This document shows positions 34,445 to 41,896 of a DNA stretch of 64,000 nt, one piece after another. The DNA is from Bradyrhizobium liaoningense. GTDB lineage: Bacteria; Pseudomonadota; Alphaproteobacteria; Rhizobiales; Xanthobacteraceae. Position 1 is the first letter of the stretch, and the number at the start of each line of letters is the position of its first letter. Both the position numbers and the translations under genes were made by a program. The stretch is taken from the NCBI RefSeq assembly GCF_018130785.1, contig NZ_JAFCJT010000018.1:94757-158756 (forward strand), given 5' to 3'. The notes beneath the pieces are model-generated. The model searched no databases, had not been told where the DNA came from, and worked only from the letters and a program-made list of their open reading frames with translations.

Positions 34445-34472
34445 ACAAAGACGGCGGCTGAGAAGCCGCCGT
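34445..34472 (-). terminator. Rho-independent terminator after the glucarate transporter gene
   Basis: The perfect 9-bp stem ACGGCGGCT / AGCCGCCGT with a 4-base loop is followed on the minus strand by CTTTGTTTTT. It lies 32 bp beyond the MFS stop codon and separates the transporter transcript from the LysR gene. Confidence 0.9.
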
Positions 34473-34504
34473 TGAGTTGCCTGGTCAAGCTCCCGTGGGA
34501 GCCC

Positions 34505-35845
34505 TCAGGAGGAACGTTTGAGCACCACCCGCTCGATCTTGCCGACCACCACGAGATAGGCGAACGCGGCCACCAGCGCGTTGGCGCCGACGAACAGCAG
34601 TGCGCCGTTGAATGAGCCGGTCGCGGCCAGGATGTAGCCGATCACGATCGGGGTGCTGATCGAGGAGAGGTTGCCGAAGGTATTGAACAGACCGCCGGAG
34701 ACGCCGCCGGCTTCCTTGGGCGAGGTGTCGGAGACGACCGCCCAGCCGAGCGCGCCGATGCCCTTGCCGAAGAAGGCGAGCGCCATGAAGCCGACCACCA
34801 GCGCCTGTCCGTCGACATAGTTGCAGGCGATGATCGACATCGAAAGCAGCATGCCGCCGACGATCGGGATCTTGCGCGCCATGGTCAGCGAGCCGGTCTT
34901 GCGCAGGATGGCGTCGGAGATGACGCCGCCGAGCACGCCGCCGATGAAGCCGCACAGCGCCGGCAGCGTCGCGACGAAGCCGGCTTGCAGGATCGACAGG
35001 CCGCGCTCCTTGACGAGGTAGACCGGGAACCAGGTCAGGAAGAAATAGGTCAGCGTGTTGATGCAGTACTGGCCGAGGTAGACGCCGAGCATCATGCGGT
35101 TGGAGAGCAGCTGGCGGATGTGATCCCATTTCGGGCCGGAGTCCGGCGCGCGCTCATCCTTGGGCGCGTCGAGATCGACCAGCGCCCCGCCTTCCCTGAT
35201 GTAGTCGAACTCGGCCTCGTTGATGCCGGGATGTTCTTTCGGACCGTAGACGGTCTTGACCCAGGCGATGCCCATGATGATGCCGAGCGCGCCCATCACG
35301 AAGAACACGAAGCGCCAGCCGTAGTCGTGCGCGATCCAGCCCATCAGCGGTGCGAAGATGACGGTCGCGAAATACTGTCCGGAGTTGAAGAAGGCCGATG
35401 CGGTGCCGCGCTCGTTACCGGGAAACCAGGCCGCGACGATGCGGGCGTTGGCGGGGAAGGACGGTGCTTCCGCGATGCCGACCAGGAAGCGCAAACCGAA
35501 CAGCACAGCGATAGCGGTGCCGGCGCTGAAGAAGCCGACCCAGCCCTGCATCATCGTGAACAGCGACCAGACGATGATGCTGAAGGCGTAGACGACGCGC
35601 GAGCCGAACCGGTCGAGCAGCCAGCCGCCCGGCACCTGCGCGATCACATAGGACCAGCCAAAGGCGGAAAACACCCAGCCCATGGCGACGGGATCGAGAT
35701 GCAGCTCCTTGGAGAGCGCGGGACCTGCGATCGACAGCGTGGCGCGATCGGCATAGTTCACAGTCGTGACCAGGAACAACATGGTCACGATGAACAGCCT
35801 GACGCGAGACCTCCTCACGTCCGCTGCGGACACCACTGCGCTCAT
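34505..35845 (-). CDS. gudP: MFS transporter, anion:cation symporter family (glucarate/galactarate importer)
   Basis: 446 residues with 12 membrane helices, start ATG 35845 ('MSAVVSAADVRRSRVRLFIV'). ACS-family marks are 'VTTVNYADRATLSIAGPALS' at helix 1, 'GWSYVIAQVPGGWLLDRFGS', 'LRFLVGIAEAPSFPANARIVAAWFPGNERGTASAFF'-type segment around residues 115-150 (key EAP, WFP, ERG) and the loop 'WVKTVYGPKEHPGINEAEFD', nearly diagnostic of GudP/GarP-type carriers. It imports D-glucarate/D-galactarate with protons. It is its own transcription unit in front of the LysR gene, with a candidate operator upstream. Confidence 0.9.
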   Translation of the reverse strand: MSAVVSAADVRRSRVRLFIVTMLFLVTTVNYADRATLSIAGPALSKELHLDPVAMGWVFSAFGWSYVIAQVPGGWLLDRFGSRVVYAFSIIVWSLFTMMQGWVGFFSAGTAIAVLFGLRFLVGIAEAPSFPANARIVAAWFPGNERGTASAFFNSGQYFATVIFAPLMGWIAHDYGWRFVFFVMGALGIIMGIAWVKTVYGPKEHPGINEAEFDYIREGGALVDLDAPKDERAPDSGPKWDHIRQLLSNRMMLGVYLGQYCINTLTYFFLTWFPVYLVKERGLSILQAGFVATLPALCGFIGGVLGGVISDAILRKTGSLTMARKIPIVGGMLLSMSIIACNYVDGQALVVGFMALAFFGKGIGALGWAVVSDTSPKEAGGVSGGLFNTFGNLSSISTPIVIGYILAATGSFNGALLFVGANALVAAFAYLVVVGKIERVVLKRSS

Positions 35846-35927
35846 CACGCGCCTCCTTAGAACTCGGAATGTTTCCTCAAGGCGACTCCTAGAGGCGCGC
35901 GCGGCAAAGTGTCCAAGTTCAAGGGAG

Positions 35928-35940
35928 TATCGATCGATGC
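35928..35940. promoter_or_regulatory. Candidate operator upstream of the glucarate transporter gene
   Basis: TATCGATCGATGC, 83 bp before the transporter start. With the preceding G it is a near-perfect 14-bp palindrome (GTATCGATCGATGC). It shares 12 of 13 bases with the site at 33453, and both are followed by GGATTGA. Confidence 0.45.
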
Positions 35941-36036
35941 CGTTTTTGGATTGATGGAACGGCAAGTGCGGGGAACGATCACGAGGTGACGAGAATGTGC
36001 GATGGTGATGCGCGAGGTCGTGCTCCGCACACCACT

Positions 36037-36136
36037 TGTCATTCCCCGCAAAAGCGGGGAATCCAGTACACTGCAGCCTCTCGATTCAATCACCGCTGTC
36101 ACGGAGTACTGGATCGCCCGCCTTCGCGGGCGATGA
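36037..36136. repeat. Intergenic repeat family B, complete copy
   Basis: Left hairpin GTCATTCCCCGC-AAAA-GCGGGGAATCCAGTAC, spacer, then GTACTGGAT and a second hairpin CGCCCGCC-TTC-GCGGGCGATGAC. The outer GTCAT.../...ATGAC and inner CCAGTAC/GTACTGG pair, giving a clover-like structure. The copy at 16979 is cut off after GTACTGG. The remainder of 35846-36162 holds no gene. Confidence 0.8.
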
Positions 36137-36162
36137 CCCGAGTATGTGGGAGCAGTGTCGTG

Positions 36163-38115
36163 CTACTGCCGCGCGCTCGGCAACAGCGGAGCCAGAAGGC
36201 CGCGCGTCACGCCGGGCGGCACGGCATCCAGGCCGAGCACGCTGCTCGCGGCCGGCAGTGCGGCGTCCGCCATCGCGGCGTGGCCTTCTGCGCTTGGATG
36301 CACGGCACCGCCATAGACGGCGGAGAGCACGCCCCAGGTGGCGTCGTGGATGTCGGTCGGCTGGCTCGCCGCCGGCAGACCTTGCGGATAGGTCATCGCG
36401 GCAAAATAGCTGTCATTGGCATCGCGGATCCAGCGCGCGCGCGGCAGGTAGGCGCGATACTCCGAGGCGCCGCGGCCGCACAGCATCGGCTGGCTCGCCG
36501 CGCTCACGATATCGGGATTGAAGCTCTGGCCGTTCTCGGCAAAGCACGTGCGGTCGAATTCGGGATCGTTGCCCGCATGGGCGCAGAAGCCGTGATCGGC
36601 GAACGCCGCCTGGTGCGAGTCCACGAAGGTCATGCGGTCGGCTTCGGGATCGCGGCACAGCGCCCCGCGCGTGCAGGTGGCGAGCCCCTTCAGCTGCGGC
36701 AGGAATTCGGTGTCGACGAAGGTCGAGACGCGGGCCAGGCGTTGCGGATCGGCGTTGAAGGACGGATGGATGTCGAACCCGGCGCGGCCGCCGCGGCAGG
36801 GCACGCCGCCATCGGCGAGCGCGGGATTGGCGTAGGAGACATAGACCACGTGCGAGAGGTCGCCGCCGACCAGCGGCTTCAGCGCCTCGCGCAGCTTGAC
36901 GAAATTCTGTGGCAGCTCGCGCGCCAGCGCATCGCGGGAATCGTCGACGCTCGCCATCACGCCGGAGCGGCGGAACAGCGCGCGCTCGGTCGCGGTGTCG
37001 ACGATGACGTCGGCGACGAGGCCGGAGAAATAGACGTCGTTGGCACCGACCGAGAGCAGCACGAGATCGAGCGTGCGGTCCGGCTGGCGCTTTTTTGCCG
37101 CGGTGAGCGCCTCGCGCAGCTCGGCGACCTGTGCGTTCACGCTGGTGTTGCAGACGCCGGTCTTGCCGGGCGGGCATTCGCGGGCGCGCTGCGAGCCCAG
37201 CAATCCGTCGCCGATGCTGGCGCCGGTGCAGGCGAGCGGCAGAAAGGTCACTGCGATGTGGGTGTAGCGCACCGCGAGCGCGAGAGCCGTGCGGGCCTGG
37301 TAGCTGTAGAGCGAGCGGTGGCAGGGCGAGTTGAACCAGAGCGCGCCGTAATGCTGCCAGTTGGCGAGCGTGTCGGGTGCCTCGCAGGCGCGGCCACCTT
37401 TATAGCCGGCGCGGCTCGGCCGGTAGTACTGCGCACCGGCGGTGCCGAGATAGGAGCGGAAGCAGAACCCCTCGTCCGACAGCGCCAGCGGCCGGTCCGG
37501 ATTGCCTTCGCCGGAGGCGATGCTGTCGCCGAGCCCGGCAACGAAGATGTCGCGGACCTGGATCTCGGCCTGGACGCGCTGGGTCGGATCGGAACCGGAG
37601 GAGACGTCGACGCTCGCGACCGTCTGCTTGCCGTAGCGAACGCGCAGATTGATCGGCTCGGCGCAATCGAAAGTCGAGGTCTGCGGCCCGTCGCCGTCGT
37701 CGAACGACCAGGCGCAGGTGGCGCCGACCGGCACCGCGCCGGTCAGGCGCACCGTCACCGGATGGTCGATCGGGGTGAGATAGTTTTCTTTGACGTTGTC
37801 GCGGGTGCAGGGCTGGTTGACCCGGCCCTGGAGGTCGATGCAGAGCCGGTTGACCATGTTGCGGGCCCAGCCGCGGCCCTCGCTCTGGAGCTCCAGCGAC
37901 TGCTCTGCGGCGAGGATGCTGCGGTTACGCGCGTTCTCGACATGGAGCAGGAAGTCGCGCTCCTCGCGGAACAGGCGGAAGCGGTTGCGCACCTCCCAGG
38001 ATATTTGCATCGCACCCGCGTCCTGCGCGGCGGCGCGCTCGGGCGGCAAAGACGTCAGAATCCCGGCGAGCAGCAGGAGGCCCGCGGAGAGGGTACGAAA
38101 GGAGAATGGGATCAT
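36163..38115 (-). CDS. Secreted SGNH/GDSL hydrolase family protein
   Basis: 650 residues from ATG 38115 with a signal peptide ('TLSAGLLLLAGILTSLPPERAAA'). Residues ~30-190 include a PKD-like beta segment ('GATCAWSFDDGDGPQTSTFDC'). Residues ~195-640 form an SGNH hydrolase: block I 'FVAGLGDSIASGEGNPDRPL' (nucleophile Ser), block III 'LVLLSVGANDVYFSG' (oxyanion Asn), and 'HPSAEGHAAMADA' with the catalytic His. There are many cysteines. It is probably an exported esterase or lipase-like enzyme; the substrate is unknown. It is transcribed in the same direction as the YbhN-like gene upstream, 89 bp apart. Confidence 0.85.
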   Translation of the reverse strand: MIPFSFRTLSAGLLLLAGILTSLPPERAAAQDAGAMQISWEVRNRFRLFREERDFLLHVENARNRSILAAEQSLELQSEGRGWARNMVNRLCIDLQGRVNQPCTRDNVKENYLTPIDHPVTVRLTGAVPVGATCAWSFDDGDGPQTSTFDCAEPINLRVRYGKQTVASVDVSSGSDPTQRVQAEIQVRDIFVAGLGDSIASGEGNPDRPLALSDEGFCFRSYLGTAGAQYYRPSRAGYKGGRACEAPDTLANWQHYGALWFNSPCHRSLYSYQARTALALAVRYTHIAVTFLPLACTGASIGDGLLGSQRARECPPGKTGVCNTSVNAQVAELREALTAAKKRQPDRTLDLVLLSVGANDVYFSGLVADVIVDTATERALFRRSGVMASVDDSRDALARELPQNFVKLREALKPLVGGDLSHVVYVSYANPALADGGVPCRGGRAGFDIHPSFNADPQRLARVSTFVDTEFLPQLKGLATCTRGALCRDPEADRMTFVDSHQAAFADHGFCAHAGNDPEFDRTCFAENGQSFNPDIVSAASQPMLCGRGASEYRAYLPRARWIRDANDSYFAAMTYPQGLPAASQPTDIHDATWGVLSAVYGGAVHPSAEGHAAMADAALPAASSVLGLDAVPPGVTRGLLAPLLPSARQ

Positions 38116-38204
38116 GGCCCGCGTGTTCAACGGCAAAGTTGAGGCGGAAATAAGAGAGCATAGCTGCCCCGCCTGCAACTTCTGTCTGACGGTCGCGCGC
38201 CCGC

Positions 38205-39287
38205 TTACCGCTTGCTGGCCTGGCGCAATGACCGCTCCCGTTCCATCGCTGCCACCTGCTTGGGCAGGTTGGCCTGCGCGCAGGCCTCGGCCAGCCGCCG
38301 CCGCTCCTGCCAGGGCTCGACCACGTTCATCCAGAGCTCCCGCGCGCCCATGATGGAGATCGCGAGGCCGAACGGGATCACGAAATAGAGGATGCGGAAG
38401 ACCAGCAGGGTCGCCAGAAGCTGCTCGCGGCCGAATTCGGGCAGCGCGACCAGCATGGCAACATCGAACACGCCGATCGAGCCGGGCGCGTGACTGGCAA
38501 AGCCGATCAGCGTCGCCAGGATGAACACCACCGCCAGCGACATGAAGTCGATCGGCGGATTGGCCGGCATCAGCAGGTACATCGCCGTGGCGCAGAAGCC
38601 GAGATCGACCACGCCGATCAGGATCTGGACCAGCGTCAGCGGCGCCGAGGGCAGCACCACCTTCCAGCCCTTCTGGCCGAGCTCGCGGCGCTTCTCGCCC
38701 ATGCAGAGCCAGACCAGATAGGCGCCAATCGAGGCGAGGCCGCCGAGCCCGATCAGCCGGTTGATCGACGACGGCAGTTGATCCATCGATGAGGCGGCGT
38801 CCGGATGGATCACCATGCCGATCGAGAGCACGAAGATGTTACCGAGCCAGAACGTCAGCCCTGACAGGAAGCAGATTTTCGCAACGTCGATCGCGTTCAG
38901 CCCGTAATCCGAATAGATCCGGAAACGGATCGCGCCGCCGGTAAAGACGGTGGCGCCGATGTTGTGGCCGATCGAATAGGACGTGAAGCTGGAGAGTGCT
39001 GCGATGCGATAGGGCACATGCTTCTTGCCGATCGTTCGCAGTGCAAAATAGTCGTAGAAGGTCAGTGTACAGAACGCGAAGACGACGCAGATCGCCGCCA
39101 GCCCGATATTCCCGCGGGGAATCTCGGTCAAAGCGGTCAGGATGACGCCGGTATCGATGTCCTTGAGAGTACGCGCAAGCGTGGTGATCGCGAAGGCGAT
39201 GATGAAGACGCTCGCGGCAACGCCGAGCCGTCGCCAGCCGATCCATCTCTTGAAGCCGCGCTTCAGCGCGGGCAGCAGTCCGTGCAT
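38205..39287 (-). CDS. YbhN/UPF0104 family integral membrane protein
   Basis: 360 residues with ~8-9 membrane helices, related to the flippase part of lysylphosphatidylglycerol synthase (MprF). Family segments are 'FYDYFALRTIGKKHVPYRIA', 'SSFTSYSIGHNIGATVFTGGAIRFRIYSDYGL'-type core (positions ~97-128, key GHN and RFR), and 'FASHAPGSIGVFDVAMLVAL', the PGSIGVFD motif being the best signature. No synthase domain is attached. Relatives act in lipid transport or flipping; the function here is unassigned. Confidence 0.85.
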   Translation of the reverse strand: MHGLLPALKRGFKRWIGWRRLGVAASVFIIAFAITTLARTLKDIDTGVILTALTEIPRGNIGLAAICVVFAFCTLTFYDYFALRTIGKKHVPYRIAALSSFTSYSIGHNIGATVFTGGAIRFRIYSDYGLNAIDVAKICFLSGLTFWLGNIFVLSIGMVIHPDAASSMDQLPSSINRLIGLGGLASIGAYLVWLCMGEKRRELGQKGWKVVLPSAPLTLVQILIGVVDLGFCATAMYLLMPANPPIDFMSLAVVFILATLIGFASHAPGSIGVFDVAMLVALPEFGREQLLATLLVFRILYFVIPFGLAISIMGARELWMNVVEPWQERRRLAEACAQANLPKQVAAMERERSLRQASKR

Positions 39288-39711
39288 TCATCCTCCCGGC
39301 GGGGGGCAAGACCGACCGGGCCAGACATTGGCCGGTCGGGTGCGATCACTGCCCGAAATGGGTTTCGATCGCTAGGCATGATGTAGCTCATTTAAGGCAA
39401 AAACAGCGACTTGTGCAGCCCTTGACAACGATTGGTTCTGCGTTGGACCGGCCGCTTTTGTCATATGTGGTTCATATCGGGCGCGTTAAGCATATGAGTC
39501 GAGGCACTTGCCCGGATCGCGCGTCCGCATGTTGACATGGTTTCATATGCGCCCGCAGCCGGCATTGTTCCAACGCAAGCGATGCGAGCTTTTTTGGAAC
39601 GTCGCTGCTATGCGCCGGTTAGCGCCCCATCAGCAATCGAACATGGCGGAATAATCGGCTTTCCTTGCGAGCCGACGCCTCCGTGTTCCCGAAACCGAGA
39701 GGATCGGAACG
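39288..39711. other. 424-bp intergenic region before the DUF892 gene
   Basis: No gene is seen. It holds three CATATG palindromes within 88 bp (39462, 39491, 39544) plus a CATAT at 39473, in an AT-richer stretch, and a candidate EcfG promoter near its end. It probably contains promoters for both flanking, divergently transcribed genes. Confidence 0.6.
39595..39619 (+). promoter_or_regulatory. Candidate EcfG (general stress sigma factor) promoter
   Basis: GGAAC at 39595-39599, then 16 bases and GGTT (39616-39619), close to the alphaproteobacterial EcfG pattern GGAAC-N16/17-CGTT. It lies ~93 bp upstream of a DUF892 gene, a family often in the general stress regulon. Confidence 0.5.
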
Positions 39712-40218
39712 ATGGGACTGTTCACGAAAGACATCAAGACCATGAACGACCTGTTCGTGCATCAGCTTCAGGATATCTATTATGCCGAGCAGCAACTCAC
39801 CAAGGCGCTGCCGAAAATGGCAGATAAGGCCACCGATCTGCAGTTGAAGCAGGGCTTTTTGACGCACCTCGAGGAAACCAAGCAGCACGTCGCGCGCCTC
39901 GAGCAAGTGTTCAAGATGCACGGCGCGCAGGTGAAGGCGGTCGACTGCCCGGCCATCGACGGCATCATCGAGGAAGCCGACGAGACCGCCGGTGAGGTCG
40001 CCGACAAGGCGGTGCTGGACGCCGCCCTGATCAATGCGGCCCAGGCCGCGGAGCATTACGAGATCGTCCGCTACGGCAGCCTGATCGCCTGGGCCAAACA
40101 GCTCGGCCGCAACGACTGCGCAACCGTGCTCGCCAAGACGCTGGAAGAAGAGAAGGCGACCGACAAGAAGCTGACCACGCTCGCCGAGAGCAAGGTGAAC
40201 CTGCGCGCGGCGAGCTAA
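39712..40218 (+). CDS. DUF892 (YciF-like) ferritin-fold stress protein
   Basis: 168 residues forming a four-helix ferritin-like bundle. 'KTMNDLFVHQLQDIYYAEQQLTKALPKMADKA' (9-40, key E and QLT), 'FLTHLEETKQHVARLEQVF' with HLEET, 'AAQAAEHYEIVRYGSLIAWA' (EHYE) and 'LAKTLEEEKATDKKLTTLAE' supply the Glu/His metal-ligand pattern of the YciF family. It is cytosolic; relatives are induced by osmotic or general stress and their biochemical role is not settled. A candidate EcfG promoter lies upstream. A small GC hairpin (about 40243-40260) lies downstream without a T-run. Confidence 0.9.
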   Translation: MGLFTKDIKTMNDLFVHQLQDIYYAEQQLTKALPKMADKATDLQLKQGFLTHLEETKQHVARLEQVFKMHGAQVKAVDCPAIDGIIEEADETAGEVADKAVLDAALINAAQAAEHYEIVRYGSLIAWAKQLGRNDCATVLAKTLEEEKATDKKLTTLAESKVNLRAAS

Positions 40219-40358
40219 AGCAACGCGCAGTGACGAAGGCGTCGCGCGGTCATCCGCGCGGCGTTCGCATATCACGCATCCATCATTCGGTCATTGTCGA
40301 AGCATGACGGCGGGCGGGTAGCGTATGTTTCGCATGGGGCTGCAACCAAGGTGGCAGC

Positions 40359-41792
40359 ATGCGAGCCAGCACCATCAAATATGAAACCCTCGACGACGGA
40401 GCCGGCGCGCAACGTGCCGGCTCGCGCCTTGCAACCTCTCTCACGCTTGCCGCGATGAGCCTCGGCTATGGCGTGGTCCAGCTCGACGTCACCATCGTCA
40501 ACACCGCGCTGGATACGATGGGTAAAACGCTCGGCGGCGGCGTCGCCGAGCTGCAATGGGTGGTCAGCGCCTATACCATCGCCTTTGCCGCTTTCATTCT
40601 GACCGCCGGTGCGCTCGGCGACCGCATCGGCGCCAAGCGCATCTTCATGGCGGGGTTCGCCATCTTCACCGCGGCCTCGCTCGCCTGCGCAATGTCCCCC
40701 AATGCAGCCGTGCTGATCGCAGCGCGGCTGGTCCAGGGGCTGGCGGCGGCGATTCTGGTGCCCAATTCTCTGGCGCTGCTCAATCATGCCTATGCGGACG
40801 ACCGCGAGCGCGGCCGCGCCGTGGCGGTCTGGGCCGCCGGGGCGAGCCTGGCGCTCACAGCCGGTCCCTTCGTCGGCGGCGCGCTGATCACGCTGGTCGG
40901 CTGGCGCGCGATCTTCCTGGTCAACCTGCCGATCGGTCTTGCCGGCTTGTGGCTGAGCTGGCGCTACGCCAGCGAGACCACGCGGTCGCGCTCGCGCGAG
41001 ATCGATCTGCCCGGCCAGCTCGCCGCGATCGGTGCGTTGGGCGCGCTTGCCGGCGCGATCATCGAAGGTGGCGCGCTCGGCTGGAGCCATCCTGCCGTGA
41101 TGGCGGCATTCGTTGCCTCAGCCGCATTCGCGGTGCTCTTCGTCTGGCGCGAAAGCCGCGCCGTACAGCCGATGCTGCCGCTGTCGCTGTTCAGTCACCG
41201 GCTGTTTACCCTGACCACGGTCGTCGGCCTCCTCGTCAACATCGCGATCTACGGCCTGATCTTCGTGCTGAGCCTGTATTTCCAGAGGATCAACGGGCTG
41301 TCGGCCTGGTGGACCGGGCTCGCCTTCGTGCCGATGATGGGTGCGGTGCTGCCGGTCAACCTGCTGGCGCCGCGTCTGGCCGAGCGCATCGGCTCGTGCC
41401 CGACCATCGTGGTCGGCGCCTGTATCTCGGCGCTCGGCTGTCTCGGGCTGCTCTGGATCGAAGCCGGGACCAGCTACTGGACGATCTTTGCGCAGATGAT
41501 CGCGATCAGCGGTGGACTTGGCCTGCTGGTGCCGCCGCTGACCTCCACCTTGCTCGGCAGCATCGACAAGGCACGCTCCGGCATCGCCGCCGGCGTTCTG
41601 AACGCGACGCGGCAGACCGGCAGCGTGCTCGGCGTCGCACTGTTCGGCTCGCTGGTGGCCTCGGACAGTGCATTCATGACGGGCCTTCACCAGTCGCTAA
41701 TCATATCCGCGGCAGTCCTGCTGCTCGCCGCCGCCGTGATCGGCCTCGGCGCAAATGCACCTGACGCAAAGGCGCAAGGGCGCACAATGTGA
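40359..41792 (+). CDS. MFS drug efflux transporter, DHA2 family (EmrB/QacA type)
   Basis: 477 residues, 14 membrane helices. DHA2 features are 'VQLDVTIVNTALDTMGKTLG' (motif D1 LDxTIVNxALP-like), 'LQWVVSAYTIAFAAFILTAG', 'GDRIGAKRIFMAGFAIF' (motif A), 'RLVQGLAAAILVPNSLALL' and 'ALTAGPFVGGALITLVGWRA' (motif C). It is a proton-coupled exporter of toxic organic compounds. No HlyD-like partner or TetR regulator is adjacent, so the substrate and regulation are unknown. Confidence 0.9.
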   Translation: MRASTIKYETLDDGAGAQRAGSRLATSLTLAAMSLGYGVVQLDVTIVNTALDTMGKTLGGGVAELQWVVSAYTIAFAAFILTAGALGDRIGAKRIFMAGFAIFTAASLACAMSPNAAVLIAARLVQGLAAAILVPNSLALLNHAYADDRERGRAVAVWAAGASLALTAGPFVGGALITLVGWRAIFLVNLPIGLAGLWLSWRYASETTRSRSREIDLPGQLAAIGALGALAGAIIEGGALGWSHPAVMAAFVASAAFAVLFVWRESRAVQPMLPLSLFSHRLFTLTTVVGLLVNIAIYGLIFVLSLYFQRINGLSAWWTGLAFVPMMGAVLPVNLLAPRLAERIGSCPTIVVGACISALGCLGLLWIEAGTSYWTIFAQMIAISGGLGLLVPPLTSTLLGSIDKARSGIAAGVLNATRQTGSVLGVALFGSLVASDSAFMTGLHQSLIISAAVLLLAAAVIGLGANAPDAKAQGRTM

Positions 41793-41896
41793 GCAACCCC
41801 ACACATTCTCTGTTCACCATTCCGGAAGCCGGCACATAGCCGGTTACCGACTGTCCATCTCTGCCGGTTCTAGTGCGATTGGAATAGGGGCCGGCA

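Noticed and set aside
35986..38142. 718-codon open frame on the plus strand
   Set aside because: Antisense to the SGNH hydrolase gene, which has a signal peptide and catalytic blocks in its own frame.
40243..40260. GC hairpin after the DUF892 gene as a terminator
   Set aside because: Short CGCGCGG stem without a following T-run.
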